A DNA stretch of 64,000 bases from CAWIHS01 sp963836005 (GCA_963836005.1 CAWIHS010000004.1:186001-250000), one strand, 5' to 3'; shown: positions 36,113-45,284, counted from the stretch's first letter. Notes: generated from the sequence alone by a model not told the origin. A program made the numbers and translations.

Positions 36113-36945
36113 TGAACCTGTGCGGCTTTGAAATCGGATTAGACAAACCTCTATTTTTAATTGCCGGTCCCTGTGTAATTGAAAATGAAGCAATGGCCAT
36201 GCAAACTGCAGAGAAGTTAAAAAAAATTACTGGCGATCTGCATATCAGCTTTATTTACAAATCTTCTTTCGATAAGGCAAATCGCACATCCAGTCAAAGT
36301 TTTCGTGGGCCAGGTCTTGGAGATGGGCTGCGTATCCTGCAGAAAGTTAAAGAAGAATTTTCATTACCTTTGCTAACTGATGTGCATGAAGATACGCCTC
36401 TTGATGAGGTAGCTGAAGTGGTTGATGTTCTGCAGACCCCCGCCTTTTTATGCCGACAGACTAATTTTATCCAGAATGTTGCGCGTCAGGGCAAACCTGT
36501 GAATATCAAGAAGGGCCAATTTTTGTCTCCATGGGATATGACAAATGTTATTGATAAGGCAAAAGAAACCGGTAATGAACTGATCATGGCCTGCGAGAGA
36601 GGAGTCAGTTTTGGATATAATAATCTGGTTTCAGATATGCGTTCATTGGCCGTTATGCGTGAAACAAAATGTCCGGTAGTTTACGATGCTACACATTCTG
36701 TACAGCAGCCCGGCGGTTTGGGGGGCAGTTCCGGCGGTAATCGTGAATTTGTGCCTGTACTCGCACGCGCTGCCATAGCCAGTGGTGTTTCCGGTCTATT
36801 TATGGAGTCTCATCCTGATCCTGATAATGCGTTAAGTGACGGGCCTAATTCATGGCCTGTGAACAAATTGAGTGAGCTGCTAAAAGTACTCATAGAAATT
36901 GATCAGCTGGTTAAATCAAAGCCGTTTGCAGAAAATAGTTTATAA
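36112..36945 (+). CDS. kdsA: 3-deoxy-8-phosphooctulonate synthase
   Basis: A 277-residue aldolase-type synthase that condenses phosphoenolpyruvate and arabinose 5-phosphate into KDO 8-phosphate for the lipopolysaccharide inner core. FLIAGPCVIENEAMAMQTAE, YKSSFDKANRTS, GPGLGDGLRILQKVKEEF and VYDATHSVQQPGG are family signatures. It is translationally coupled to pyrG and followed by eno, which makes phosphoenolpyruvate, one of its substrates. Confidence 0.96.
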   Translation: MNLCGFEIGLDKPLFLIAGPCVIENEAMAMQTAEKLKKITGDLHISFIYKSSFDKANRTSSQSFRGPGLGDGLRILQKVKEEFSLPLLTDVHEDTPLDEVAEVVDVLQTPAFLCRQTNFIQNVARQGKPVNIKKGQFLSPWDMTNVIDKAKETGNELIMACERGVSFGYNNLVSDMRSLAVMRETKCPVVYDATHSVQQPGGLGGSSGGNREFVPVLARAAIASGVSGLFMESHPDPDNALSDGPNSWPVNKLSELLKVLIEIDQLVKSKPFAENSL

Positions 36946-37074
36946 ACTGAAACTCATGCAAAATAATCCTGTCAGCTAAAATTAGGTACGATTGGCTCAC
37001 ACTCCACTGCAAATTAATTTAACCTATAACGCACCAGGCTAACGAATTTATTTTAGAATTATAAGGAATGATTA

Positions 37075-38364
37075 ATGTCAGATTTAACAATTGTTGATGT
37101 CAAAGCCCGAGAAATTATTGACTCTCGTGGTAATCCTACGGTAGAGGCTGATATTGTCCTCGAATGCGGTGTAACTGGAAGAGCTGCCGTACCTTCTGGT
37201 GCTTCTACCGGTGCCAGAGAAGCAATCGAACTGCGTGACGGTGATAAAGCACGTTTTTCCGGTAAAGGCGTGCTGCAAGCGGTTAATAATGTCAATACTG
37301 AAATTAGAAATGCTGTCATTGGCATGAGTGCCGATGATCAGGCCGGCATTGATCATAAAATGATAGCCCTGGATGGCACTGATAATAAGGATCGTCTGGG
37401 AGCAAATGCTATTCTGGCGGTTTCTCTGGGCATTGCCCATGCAGCGGCAAAAGCAAAAAATGTATCCCTGTATGAACATTTGGGCGGCCAGGGACCTTTC
37501 ACTATGCCGGTACCTATGATGAATATTATCAATGGCGGCGAGCACGCAGATAATAATGTAGATATTCAGGAATTTATGATTTTACCCACCGGTGCTGAAT
37601 CAATGCCGGAAGCCATCCGCTACGGAGCAGAGGTGTTTCATGCCTTAAAGAAAGTGTTAGCCGCCAAGGGCTTGAATACCGCTGTCGGGGATGAAGGTGG
37701 TTTCGCACCTGATTTACCTTCGAATGAAGCCGCTATAGAGGTGATATTAGAAGCTATTGAAGCTGCAGGGTACAAAGCCGGGAAAGATATCCTGATTGGT
37801 ATCGATGCAGCAAGTTCTGAATTTTATAAAGATGGTTTATATGTCCTGAGCTCTGAAAACCGTTCCTTGACTTCAGCTGAAATGGTTGATTATCTGGCTG
37901 ACTGGGTTGAAAAATATCCATTGATTACGATTGAAGATGGTCTGGATGAAAATGACTGGGAAGGCTGGAAGCTACTGACAGAAAAACTGGGCAAGAAAGT
38001 TCAGCTGGTGGGTGATGACCTGTATGTTACCAATCCGGCAATCTTTAAAGAAGGGATTGAAAAGGGTATTGCAAATTCCATATTGATCAAGGTTAATCAG
38101 ATCGGTACCCTGACTGAAACGCTTCAGGCCATAAAAATGGCAAAAGAAGCGGGTTACACTGCAGTTGTTTCTCATCGTTCAGGTGAAACGGAAGATACTA
38201 CTATTGCTGATTTGGCAGTAGCAACTTCCTGTGGGCAAATTAAAACGGGTTCATTGTCCCGTTCTGATAGAATTGCCAAGTACAATCAGCTGATCCGAAT
38301 TAATGAAGAATTAGCTGATAAGGCTATATTTCCTGGTAAAGATACTTTTTACAACCTTAAATAA
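37075..38364 (+). CDS. eno: Enolase
   Basis: A 429-residue glycolytic enzyme that interconverts 2-phosphoglycerate and phosphoenolpyruvate; in many Gammaproteobacteria it also belongs to the RNA degradosome. AREIIDSRGNPTVEAD at the start, GDEGGFAPDLPSNEAA, TIEDGLDENDWEGW, and SHRSGETEDTTIADLAVA are the standard motifs with Mg ligands and the catalytic lysine region ILIKVNQIGTL. A TAAGGA ribosome site precedes the ATG. Its place between kdsA and ftsB is conserved. Confidence 0.97.
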   Translation: MSDLTIVDVKAREIIDSRGNPTVEADIVLECGVTGRAAVPSGASTGAREAIELRDGDKARFSGKGVLQAVNNVNTEIRNAVIGMSADDQAGIDHKMIALDGTDNKDRLGANAILAVSLGIAHAAAKAKNVSLYEHLGGQGPFTMPVPMMNIINGGEHADNNVDIQEFMILPTGAESMPEAIRYGAEVFHALKKVLAAKGLNTAVGDEGGFAPDLPSNEAAIEVILEAIEAAGYKAGKDILIGIDAASSEFYKDGLYVLSSENRSLTSAEMVDYLADWVEKYPLITIEDGLDENDWEGWKLLTEKLGKKVQLVGDDLYVTNPAIFKEGIEKGIANSILIKVNQIGTLTETLQAIKMAKEAGYTAVVSHRSGETEDTTIADLAVATSCGQIKTGSLSRSDRIAKYNQLIRINEELADKAIFPGKDTFYNLK

Positions 38365-38401
38365 AGAAGGCCCGAATGGATCTTGTTTAACAGTAGTCTA
38401 T

Positions 38402-38506
38402 GCATAACCTGCATTTCCAGGGCAACCATGGATGGTGGTTATGCGTACCAGAAACAGAAGCTGTAGTCATCCATGAGGGGCAACAAATGCATGTTTATGC
38501 TGACAC
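38402..38506. repeat. Intergenic hairpin repeat, CCATGGATG type (copy 2)
   Basis: Related to 14578-14672. It contains its own perfect 8-bp inverted repeat GCATAACC and GGTTATGC enclosing the CCATGGATG block, and ends with TCATCCATGAGG and GTTTATGCTG. It sits between eno and ftsB, which are usually close together. Confidence 0.6.
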
Positions 38507-38627
38507 ATTTTTTACTTAATACCTGCCTGTGAATCTGCGCTAACTGTTCAGCATTTCTACAGGCACTCAGGGTTATTTTTCAGGTGCCTTGAACAGTGAT
38601 ATTTAACCTTTGTAAATTTACTGATAT

Positions 38628-38903
38628 ATGAATTATCTTATTGCCTTATTGCTTGTGATATTGCTGTTTCTTCAATATGATCTCTGGGTCGGTAAAGGCA
38701 GTATTCATGAAGCGAAACAGCTTGAATCTTCTATTGAGAGACAAAAAGCAGAGAATAAGCAAATGGCAGATCGAAATGATGCATTAAGAGCAGAAGTCAT
38801 GGATTTGAAAAAGGGGCTTGATACCATTGAAGAAAGAGCCCGCAGTGAACTGGGAATGATACAGGAAGGAGAAACATTCTTTCATATTATTGAAGAAAAA
38901 TAA
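38628..38903 (+). CDS. ftsB: Cell division protein FtsB
   Basis: A 91-residue bitopic protein of the FtsQLB divisome complex. One N-terminal membrane helix (about residues 3-20, YLIALLLVILLFLQYDLWVG) is followed by a periplasmic coiled coil (about 28-65) and the ERARSELGMIQEGETFF segment typical of FtsB. Size and position between eno and ispD match the family exactly. Confidence 0.92.
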   Translation: MNYLIALLLVILLFLQYDLWVGKGSIHEAKQLESSIERQKAENKQMADRNDALRAEVMDLKKGLDTIEERARSELGMIQEGETFFHIIEEK

Positions 38904-38972
38904 TAACAGGCCTTAGCGCCTGGAATTTTGATGCAAACCGTCCGGCGTTTAAGATGAGACGTTCAGGGTTAA

Positions 38973-39680
38973 ATGATGTATAAAAATAATTGCTGGGCTG
39001 TTATTCCTGCTGCAGGTGTGGGTAAACGAATGCAGGTGAATAAGCCCAAACAGTATCTTCAACTGGCTGGCAAAACGGTACTGGAAAACAGCCTGTCCAT
39101 ATTTCTTCAGCGTCCGGATATCAGCGGGATTGTGGTAGCTGTTACAGCAGACGACCCCTATTGGAATGAACTTGATATACAAACTGACAAACCTGTTCTG
39201 ACCGCCAACGGTGGAAAAGAACGCAGTGACTCTGTGCTTAATGCCTTAACTGTACTCAGTCAGCATGCAGACAATCGTGACTGGGTGTTGGTTCATGATG
39301 CGGCCAGACCCTGTGTAACGACCTCGGAAATAGATAGTCTGATAGAGCAATTGTCTGCTAGTGAGTCTGGCGGTCTGCTGGGTTTGCCAATAGCAGATAC
39401 CGTGAAGCGATGTAATACGGCGCGGCAAGTTGTGGAAACTGTCGAGCGGAATCATTTGTGGCGGGCTTTAACGCCGCAGATGTTTCGCCTGGGAATGCTT
39501 TATAAAGCGTTGACGCATGCCCTGAAAAATAAACTGCCTGTCACAGATGAGGCATCAGCCATTGAAGTGCTGGGGATACAGCCCATGATGATTAAAGGCT
39601 CCGCGCAGAATATCAAAATCACTCATCCCGGTGATCTGGAACTGGCTGAACTTTACCTGAAACAAAAAAATGACAATTAA
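38973..39680 (+). CDS. ispD: 2-C-methyl-D-erythritol 4-phosphate cytidylyltransferase
   Basis: A 235-residue nucleotidyltransferase, third step of the MEP pathway. VIPAAGVGKRMQVNKPKQYL is the CTP-binding start; VLVHDAARPCVT and TDEASAIEVLG are later signatures. It begins with two adjacent ATG codons; the first is used here. ispF follows after three bases, and dxr lies far upstream in the same block. Confidence 0.95.
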   Translation: MMYKNNCWAVIPAAGVGKRMQVNKPKQYLQLAGKTVLENSLSIFLQRPDISGIVVAVTADDPYWNELDIQTDKPVLTANGGKERSDSVLNALTVLSQHADNRDWVLVHDAARPCVTTSEIDSLIEQLSASESGGLLGLPIADTVKRCNTARQVVETVERNHLWRALTPQMFRLGMLYKALTHALKNKLPVTDEASAIEVLGIQPMMIKGSAQNIKITHPGDLELAELYLKQKNDN

Positions 39681-39683
39681 ATT

Positions 39684-40202
39684 ATGATAAGAATTGGCCA
39701 TGGGTATGATGCGCACAAGTTTGATGAAAAAGCGCCCGTCGTTAATAAAGACTCTGTAGTCAGCATTGTAATAGGCGGGGTCACTATAGCACATACCCGT
39801 GGTTTGCTGGCGCATTCAGATGGTGATGTACTGATACATGCTCTATGTGATGCCTTATTAGGAGCTCTGGCTGTTGGAGATATTGGCCGTCATTTTCCTG
39901 ATAGCAATGCAGAATATGCAAACATTGACAGTCGAATCTTATTAAGAAAAGTCATGCAGGAAGTGATCAGTGCTGGCTACACGATCGCTAATGCAGATTT
40001 GACTATCATTGCTCAGGTTCCCAAAATGGCACCGCATATTGACACAATGCGTACCAATCTCGCAGACGATTTGCGGGTGAATATTTCTCAGCTTAATATA
40101 AAAGCTACAACCACTGAGAAAATGGGTTTTACCGGTCGAGAGGAAGGCATTGCTGCTCATGCTGTGGTGTTAATACAGAAAACACCTGCAATCACGCAAT
40201 GA
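39684..40202 (+). CDS. ispF: 2-C-methyl-D-erythritol 2,4-cyclodiphosphate synthase
   Basis: A 172-residue homotrimeric zinc enzyme that makes MEcPP. RIGHGYDAHKF carries the metal Asp and His, and LAHSDGDVLIHALCDALLGA and DIGRHFPDSN follow. The C-terminal KATTTEKMGFTGREEGIAAHAV is characteristic. A small insert near residues 13-30 (EKAPVVNKDSVVS) makes it slightly longer than usual. Cotranscribed with ispD by spacing. Confidence 0.95.
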   Translation: MIRIGHGYDAHKFDEKAPVVNKDSVVSIVIGGVTIAHTRGLLAHSDGDVLIHALCDALLGALAVGDIGRHFPDSNAEYANIDSRILLRKVMQEVISAGYTIANADLTIIAQVPKMAPHIDTMRTNLADDLRVNISQLNIKATTTEKMGFTGREEGIAAHAVVLIQKTPAITQ

Positions 40203-40236
40203 TATTGGTATTCGCTACGCCTGATTTTACGCTAAA

Positions 40237-41280
40237 ATGATTACAACGCAGCCAATCATGAGGGTTGAAGATCTTGCCTATGCCTATGGCAGGCCTGAAA
40301 CTCAGGCCAGGTTTAAAACCATTGCCGAAGATTTTCTTGTACAGGAAGAGTTAAGCTTTACACCTGCAAATAATGGAACTCATGCTTATCTCTATATTGA
40401 GAAAAAAGATCTGAATACTCAATGGCTGGCGAAACAGCTGGCTCGTTTTGCAAATGTTGCCAGTAAAGAAATAGGTTATGCCGGTTTGAAGGATCGAAAG
40501 TCCGTCAGTCAGCAATGGTTTAGTGTCAATCTGGAAGTGACTATGGAGCCCGAGTGGGACGCATTCAAACTGCAAGGCGCCAAAATTCTGTCAAAAACTT
40601 ACCACCAAAAGAAATTGAAACGAGGCACTGTCAAATATAACCATTTTGAAATTTTGTTACGTGATATCCGCTCAAAAAATAGCAGCGACATTAAACAGCG
40701 ACTAGAATTAATCGAGCATGAGGGTGTGCCAAATTATTTTTCCCTGCAACGTTTTGGCCATGAACATAATAATTTACATCAGGCAATTGCCTGGTTCAGT
40801 GGACAAAAAAAAATCCATAAACGTGATGACAAGTCCCTGATTTTATCTGCAGTGCGTTCAATGTTATTTAATATCGCGCTGACAAATCGTATTTCCAGTG
40901 TTGGGTGGAATAACCTGCTGGAGGGCGAAGTGATGAATATCAATAATTCCCATTCAATTTTTAACCTGCAAGCTATTGAAGAGGATATCAGGCATCGCTA
41001 TGAAAAGGGTGATATCCATCCCACCGCGCCCTTGTGGGGTAAGGGCAAGCCTCAGTCTCAGTTACAGCTTCTGGACATTGAACAGCGTTTATCCGCCGAC
41101 TGGTCTTTCTGGTGTCAGGCTCTTGAAAATAGAGGTCTGAAGCAGCAACGCCGTGCGATCAGAGTTGTGCCCCAGGATCTGGTCTACAAGTTTGATGAGC
41201 ATAATTTATACTTATCTTTTAACCTTCCAGCAGGATCATATGCAACCTCAGTATTACGTGAGCTTGTAGCAATACAATGA
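40237..41280 (+). CDS. truD: tRNA pseudouridine(13) synthase
   Basis: A 347-residue pseudouridine synthase acting on U13 of tRNA-Glu. YAGLKDRKSVSQQWFS contains the catalytic aspartate in the GxKD motif; NYFSLQRFGHEHNNLHQA and the insertion domain with LPAGSYATSVLRELV near the end fit TruD. It follows ispF by 34 bases, the usual order in Gammaproteobacteria. The last gene of the compact housekeeping block. Confidence 0.94.
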   Translation: MITTQPIMRVEDLAYAYGRPETQARFKTIAEDFLVQEELSFTPANNGTHAYLYIEKKDLNTQWLAKQLARFANVASKEIGYAGLKDRKSVSQQWFSVNLEVTMEPEWDAFKLQGAKILSKTYHQKKLKRGTVKYNHFEILLRDIRSKNSSDIKQRLELIEHEGVPNYFSLQRFGHEHNNLHQAIAWFSGQKKIHKRDDKSLILSAVRSMLFNIALTNRISSVGWNNLLEGEVMNINNSHSIFNLQAIEEDIRHRYEKGDIHPTAPLWGKGKPQSQLQLLDIEQRLSADWSFWCQALENRGLKQQRRAIRVVPQDLVYKFDEHNLYLSFNLPAGSYATSVLRELVAIQ

Positions 41281-41396
41281 GAAATGTATTGCTTAAACGA
41301 GCAGTTTTTCAGGGATTGGTACTATACATCTGATGTCTGTCAGTGGTGTTAAGAATAGTGTCATATACTTAACGAGTTCCCATCTATAATATAGTC

Positions 41397-41634
41397 ATCC
41401 TGGCTATATTATGGAACGCAAAAGAAAAAGTGTGATTTTTCTTTTTTCTGCATTTTAAATGACTTGTCATCATTCATAGGTAGGTACTTAAGCAAAATCA
41501 GGTGCGGATAATCGAGTATTTGTTCCAGAAGACGCCGTAAATACTTCCATGTGTGCTGAATGGACACCTATTAAGAACATTTATTTAGCACATCGCCGTG
41601 CCACAAGTGTCCATCTAAAAATGGATGGACACTA
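41397..41634. repeat. Intergenic repeat AGTGTCCA type, opposite strand, interrupted copy
   Basis: Reverse-complement copy of 27661-27795. Matching ends are ATCCTGGCTATATTAT and AAAAGAAAAAGTGTGATT at the left, and GTGCCACAAGTGTCCAT with TGGACACTA at the right. Between the GTGCTA and AATGATGACAA blocks, contiguous in the other copy, about 110 bases are inserted, including a half-copy of the group-1 miniature element. The rest of 41281-41795 shows nothing I can assign. Confidence 0.75.
41475..41552. repeat. Half-copy of miniature element group 1
   Basis: From CATAGGTAGGTACTTAAG through GACGCCGTAAATACTTCCATGT it is essentially identical to the left part of 43766-43918. The right half and right tip are missing, and no target duplication is visible. 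It lies inside the repeat at 41397-41634. Confidence 0.8.
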
Positions 41635-41795
41635 GCTAGCCATGGGTAAATTCTCTGATATTAAGTGACTGAATTGATCTAATAAAATCATGCAGATCAA
41701 CAATCTTATTAGAAACACCTGTTAGAAAATGTTTTTTTTTCAAATTCCGGCATGTTAAGATGGCCGAACATTATAAAAATGATATGGAGTCGTCT

Positions 41796-42302
41796 ATGTT
41801 TCGTCTATTATTACCTGTAAGCAGTTTTTTTCTGATATTGAGTTTTACCATAAGTACAGCAACTTTCGCCGCACCCGTGAGCGGTAAAAAATACAAAGAT
41901 TGGACAATAGGTTGTGAAAAACTCGATGAGTCTTCAAAAAAACAACTGTGCCACACCTTTCTGAATGTTACTAACAAAGAAAGTAAGAAGCCTGTAATGC
42001 AGGTTGCAGTGGGGTACCTGCCTGGTCAGAATAACCCGCAGGTACTGATTACCTTGCCTTTGGGTGTCATGCTTGTTCCTGGGCTCGAGTTTTCTGGAGG
42101 AACGATGAAACCAGTTCGCATACCGTATAGTGTCTGTACGCCCAATGGATGTACTGCAGGACTAATCCTTGAAAAGGAGATGGTTAACAAGCTTAAATCA
42201 GGTGACAAGGGTAAAGTGAAATTTGCCTCTGTACAAAATCAGGTATTAGAAATACCTTTTTCTCTGTCAGGTTTTACCGCTGCTTTTAATTCATTAAAAT
42301 AA
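41796..42302 (+). CDS. IalB-family exported protein
   Basis: A 168-residue secreted protein. The start at ATG 41796 (MFRLLLPVSSFFLILSF) gives a clean signal peptide cleaved after TFAA and is preceded by GGAG; a frame from 41760 would bury it. The mature part has the IalB-like pattern: KKYKDWTIGCEKL, a CHTF segment, LPLGVMLVPGLEF and VCTPNGCTAGLILE, giving four cysteines that can form two disulfides. The name invasion-associated locus B comes from Bartonella; in free-living bacteria the function is unknown. It converges with mog. Confidence 0.8.
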   Translation: MFRLLLPVSSFFLILSFTISTATFAAPVSGKKYKDWTIGCEKLDESSKKQLCHTFLNVTNKESKKPVMQVAVGYLPGQNNPQVLITLPLGVMLVPGLEFSGGTMKPVRIPYSVCTPNGCTAGLILEKEMVNKLKSGDKGKVKFASVQNQVLEIPFSLSGFTAAFNSLK

Positions 42303-42305
42303 AAA

Positions 42306-42833
42306 TTATTTTTTAGGCCTAAATGCCTTAATCACACTGTCATTGCATTGCAGATAAGGCCCATCGATTAAATCAATACAATAGGGGATAGCCGGAAAAA
42401 CTGCATCAAGGCATTCCCTGATGGATTTGGGTTTGCCCGGCAAGTTAACAATCAGGGACTTACCTCTGATACCGGCAGTCTGGCGTGATAAAATTGCTGT
42501 CGGAACATACTGCAGACTGACCTGACGCATCAATTCCCCGAATCCGGGCATTAATTTATCACTAACGTTTTCTGTAGCTTCTGGTGTTACGTCCCGGCTG
42601 GCAGGTCCGGTTCCGCCGGTGGTAACAATCAAGCAGCAGCCCTCAGTGTCCGCCAGCTCAATCATGGTTTTTTCTATATCGTCCTGTTCATCGGGGATGA
42701 TGCGATAAACCGGCTCCCATTCTGACAGTAAATAGTCATTTATGCTATCAATAATGGCTTTGCCTGACAGATCTTCATAGACACCAGCGCTGGCGCGATC
42801 AGAAGCTGTAATAATTCCAATTCTGGCTTTCAT
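42306..42833 (-). CDS. mog: Molybdopterin adenylyltransferase
   Basis: A 175-residue MoaB/Mog-fold protein that adenylylates molybdopterin before molybdenum insertion. GIITASDRASAGVYEDLSG, VTTGGTGPASRDVTPEAT and IVNLPGKPKSIRECLDAVFP are the family motifs, with the glycine-rich loop and catalytic Asp. Length favours Mog over the shorter MoaB. No other molybdenum cofactor gene is nearby. It ends four bases from the IalB-like gene on the opposite strand. Confidence 0.88.
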   Translation of the reverse strand: MKARIGIITASDRASAGVYEDLSGKAIIDSINDYLLSEWEPVYRIIPDEQDDIEKTMIELADTEGCCLIVTTGGTGPASRDVTPEATENVSDKLMPGFGELMRQVSLQYVPTAILSRQTAGIRGKSLIVNLPGKPKSIRECLDAVFPAIPYCIDLIDGPYLQCNDSVIKAFRPKK

Positions 42834-43064
42834 TTAATATACTCAACTTATAATATACAGATTTTAATTCTAATTGATTTTCGAAGTATATTAAATTCAA
42901 CACCCCTTTATTTATAAAAAGAGATTTATTTTCTTATAAAGTTGGAATGTTAAGTTATTCTAGTCTATGATCTAACATGTTTTTCTTTTGCCGGTCTGGC
43001 AAATGTGGTACTGTGTCAGGCTATGATTAAACACTTAATTTTCTTAAAGTCCAGGATAAATTTT

Positions 43065-43646
43065 ATGAATCTTCAAATGCGTAGCTTCTTAATATTTTTA
43101 TTATTTACATTTCCTTTTGCTATTGTCTCGGCTAAACCCGACGCAGACGAGTATACCTCAACTATTAATATCTTCAAAAATGCCGGTGAAAGTGGTACCT
43201 TTTTTGGTAAAAGTTATGGATATGCGGTATTTCCTACTATTGGTAAAGGGGGTATAGGTATTGGAGGCGCATATGGAAAGGGTAGAGTATATAAGCAGGG
43301 AGCCTATGTTGGAGACACCTCGATGACACAGCTAAGTATTGGCTGGCAGCTTGGAGGAGAGGCGTATAGTCAGGTCATCTTTTTTGAAGACGAGCGCGCA
43401 TTCAATGAGTTTACTTCAGGAAACTTTGAATTCAGCGCCAATGCTTCAGCAACTGCACTGACGGCTTCTGCCGGGGCTACGGCTTCCTCTGCAGGAAGTT
43501 CTGCGGGTGCCAGCGGTGGTAAAAAAGATGCGACTACTGTGGGGAAATATAACAAGGGTATGGCTACCTTTACTGTCGCCAAAGGCGGTTTAATGTACGA
43601 GGCCAGTGTTGCAGGTCAAAAGTTTAAGTACACGCCGAAACAATAA
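43065..43646 (+). CDS. YSC84/SYLF-related lipid-binding domain protein
   Basis: An exported protein of about 193 residues. ATG 43065 (MNLQMRSFLIFLLFTF) begins a signal peptide ending after VSA and follows an AGGATAA site; a GTG at 43005 would add 20 residues. The body has FFGKSYGYAVFPTIGKGGIG and the GGAYGKGRVY and SIGWQLGGEAYSQVIFFEDE segments characteristic of the SYLF (YSC84) fold, which binds phosphoinositides in eukaryotes. A low-complexity Ala/Ser/Gly stretch (about residues 125-155) interrupts the second half. Its bacterial function is not known. Confidence 0.8.
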   Translation: MNLQMRSFLIFLLFTFPFAIVSAKPDADEYTSTINIFKNAGESGTFFGKSYGYAVFPTIGKGGIGIGGAYGKGRVYKQGAYVGDTSMTQLSIGWQLGGEAYSQVIFFEDERAFNEFTSGNFEFSANASATALTASAGATASSAGSSAGASGGKKDATTVGKYNKGMATFTVAKGGLMYEASVAGQKFKYTPKQ

Positions 43647-43755
43647 TATCAGTTCATCATTGACTCTGGGGGTAGGTGTGCCCAACATCTATCCCTGCAT
43701 CACTCATCTGGCATTTTCCTCACAAATCTCACAGTAAACTATATGCTGCAGTTAT

Positions 43756-43765
43756 AGCCTGCTAT
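43756..43765. repeat. Target-site duplication, left (AGCCTGCTAT)
   Basis: AGCCTGCTAT occurs directly before the miniature element at 43766 and again directly after it at 43919-43928, a perfect 10-bp direct repeat. This shows insertion by a transposition-like process. Confidence 0.85.
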
Positions 43766-43918
43766 CATAGGTAGGTACTTAAGCAAAATCAGGTGCGGAT
43801 AATCGAGTATTTGTTCCAGAAGACGCCGTAAATACTTCCATGTAGGCTTTTTATAGCCGTCCATGACTATAAAAACTTCTTCCACAAACACTCAATTATC
43901 CTTAAGTACCTACGTATG
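43766..43918. mobile_element. Miniature inverted-repeat element group 1, complete copy (153 bp)
   Basis: Terminal inverted repeats CATAGGTAGGTACTTAAG and CTTAAGTACCTACGTATG differ at one base and are flanked by 10-bp direct repeats (43756-43765, 43919-43928). There is no coding frame. Inside, a conserved arm (TTGTTCCAGAAGACGCCGT...ACTTCCATG) faces CTTCTTCCACAAACAC, and the centre folds on TATAGCC/GACTATA. It lies in the SYLF to L,D-transpeptidase gap. The rest of that 0.5-kb gap shows nothing else I can assign. No transposase with matching ends is in the window. Confidence 0.85.
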
Positions 43919-44179
43919 AGCCTGCTATAGCTATTGCCTGCAAAATTAATGTTTACTTTATTCCTTTGTTTTTTATATGTTCTATTACTCCTAATGATCA
44001 ATTTGATTAGTGCAAAACTTTACTAAACTAAATTTTGGCTGTAAAGATAGTGCTTTTTGTGTAAATAAACCAGACAATTTGCTAATAATATGCACAGGGA
44101 GGGCAATTTTTACTCACTATCATAGTAACATATTGCTTTACCGATTTTCAGAAACTTTAATCTATGGGCTCCCATTATT

Positions 44180-45163
44180 GTGCAGAAATTAATATTCACT
44201 ATGATCCTGTCATCAACGCTGGCTCTGCTGACGGGGCGTGCTGCGATTGCAACCAGTTATTTATTACCGTTGAATCCAAATGACAGTCTGGTTGGAGAAA
44301 ATCCTCAACAGCCTTTGTATACTTATGCGAACGAGGAAGATACTTTGCTGGATGTTGCACGGCGCAATGATCTTGGTCAAAATGAGATCCTTCTGCTCAA
44401 CCCTGAGGTGGACCGGTGGCTGCCCGGTACCAGTGCGAAAATCAGGATCACCAATAGCCGTATTCTGCCGGATACCCCCAGAGAGGGAATAACTCTTAAC
44501 CTGCCTGAATTTCGTTTATACTATTATTCCAATCAGGGGACTGACAGACCACAGACGGTAACTACCTACCCGATCAGTATTGGCCGCCAGGACTGGGATA
44601 CTCCTCTGGGACGAACCACTGTTAGCAGTAAAAAAGAAAATCCCACCTGGACTCCGCCTAAATCCATCAAAGAGGAACATGCTGCAAAAGGTGATATTTT
44701 ACCTGATGTAGTTCCTGCAGGTCCGGATAATCCTCTTGGCCTGTATGCAATGCGCCTTGGAATACCGGGCTATCTGATACATGGTACCAATAAGCCCTAT
44801 GGCGTCGGGATGAGGGTAAGTCATGGCTGTGTACGTATGTACCCGGAAGATATTGAACAGCTTTTTCCTGAGGTTAAAGTCGGATTACCAGTTTATATTG
44901 TTAATCAGCCGGTTAAAATAGGCTGGCTGGATGATACATTATATATTGAAGTTCACCCGCAAATGGAAGGTCATGAATTGAGTTATGAACACAGTCTGGA
45001 AGAGGCCTTAAACTTAATCAAAAAGGCTTATAGTACTCAGCTATCAGCTATTGATGCGGATGCATTACGACAGGCATTGGAACAGGAAAATGGCGTACCC
45101 ACAGCAATTTCCAGACGCCAGCTTCGGGGCAGAGAAGAACAGCTGGATGAACAGTTGTTCTAA
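44180..45163 (+). CDS. L,D-transpeptidase (YkuD domain)
   Basis: A 327-residue exported enzyme that makes 3-3 peptidoglycan cross-links or attaches proteins to peptidoglycan. It has a signal peptide (to about residue 25), a LysM-like segment around 47-92 (TYANEEDTLLDVARRNDLGQ), and a YkuD catalytic domain with YLIHGTNKP (His201) and SHGCVRM (214-220, nucleophile Cys217). The extra C-terminal 80 residues after the catalytic domain are common in the ErfK/YbiS group. The catalytic triad looks intact. Confidence 0.92.
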   Translation: MQKLIFTMILSSTLALLTGRAAIATSYLLPLNPNDSLVGENPQQPLYTYANEEDTLLDVARRNDLGQNEILLLNPEVDRWLPGTSAKIRITNSRILPDTPREGITLNLPEFRLYYYSNQGTDRPQTVTTYPISIGRQDWDTPLGRTTVSSKKENPTWTPPKSIKEEHAAKGDILPDVVPAGPDNPLGLYAMRLGIPGYLIHGTNKPYGVGMRVSHGCVRMYPEDIEQLFPEVKVGLPVYIVNQPVKIGWLDDTLYIEVHPQMEGHELSYEHSLEEALNLIKKAYSTQLSAIDADALRQALEQENGVPTAISRRQLRGREEQLDEQLF

Positions 45164-45195
45164 GGTAGTAACCAGGCTACCGCAGTTACAAAAAT

Positions 45196-45229
45196 AACCG
45201 GGGTTTATGAAAGCTCATGAACCCCGGTT
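45196..45229. terminator. Hairpin after the L,D-transpeptidase gene
   Basis: AACCGGGGTT (45196-45205) and AACCCCGGTT (45220-45229) pair perfectly, and the loop adds ATGA/TCAT pairs. There is no T-run on the plus strand, while ATTTTTG follows on the minus strand. Probably the 3' end of the gene. Confidence 0.55.
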
Positions 45230-45284
45230 TATAGCATGCTACTTCATCATGATATAAATTACTGTCCATAGTTACCCGTCACTG

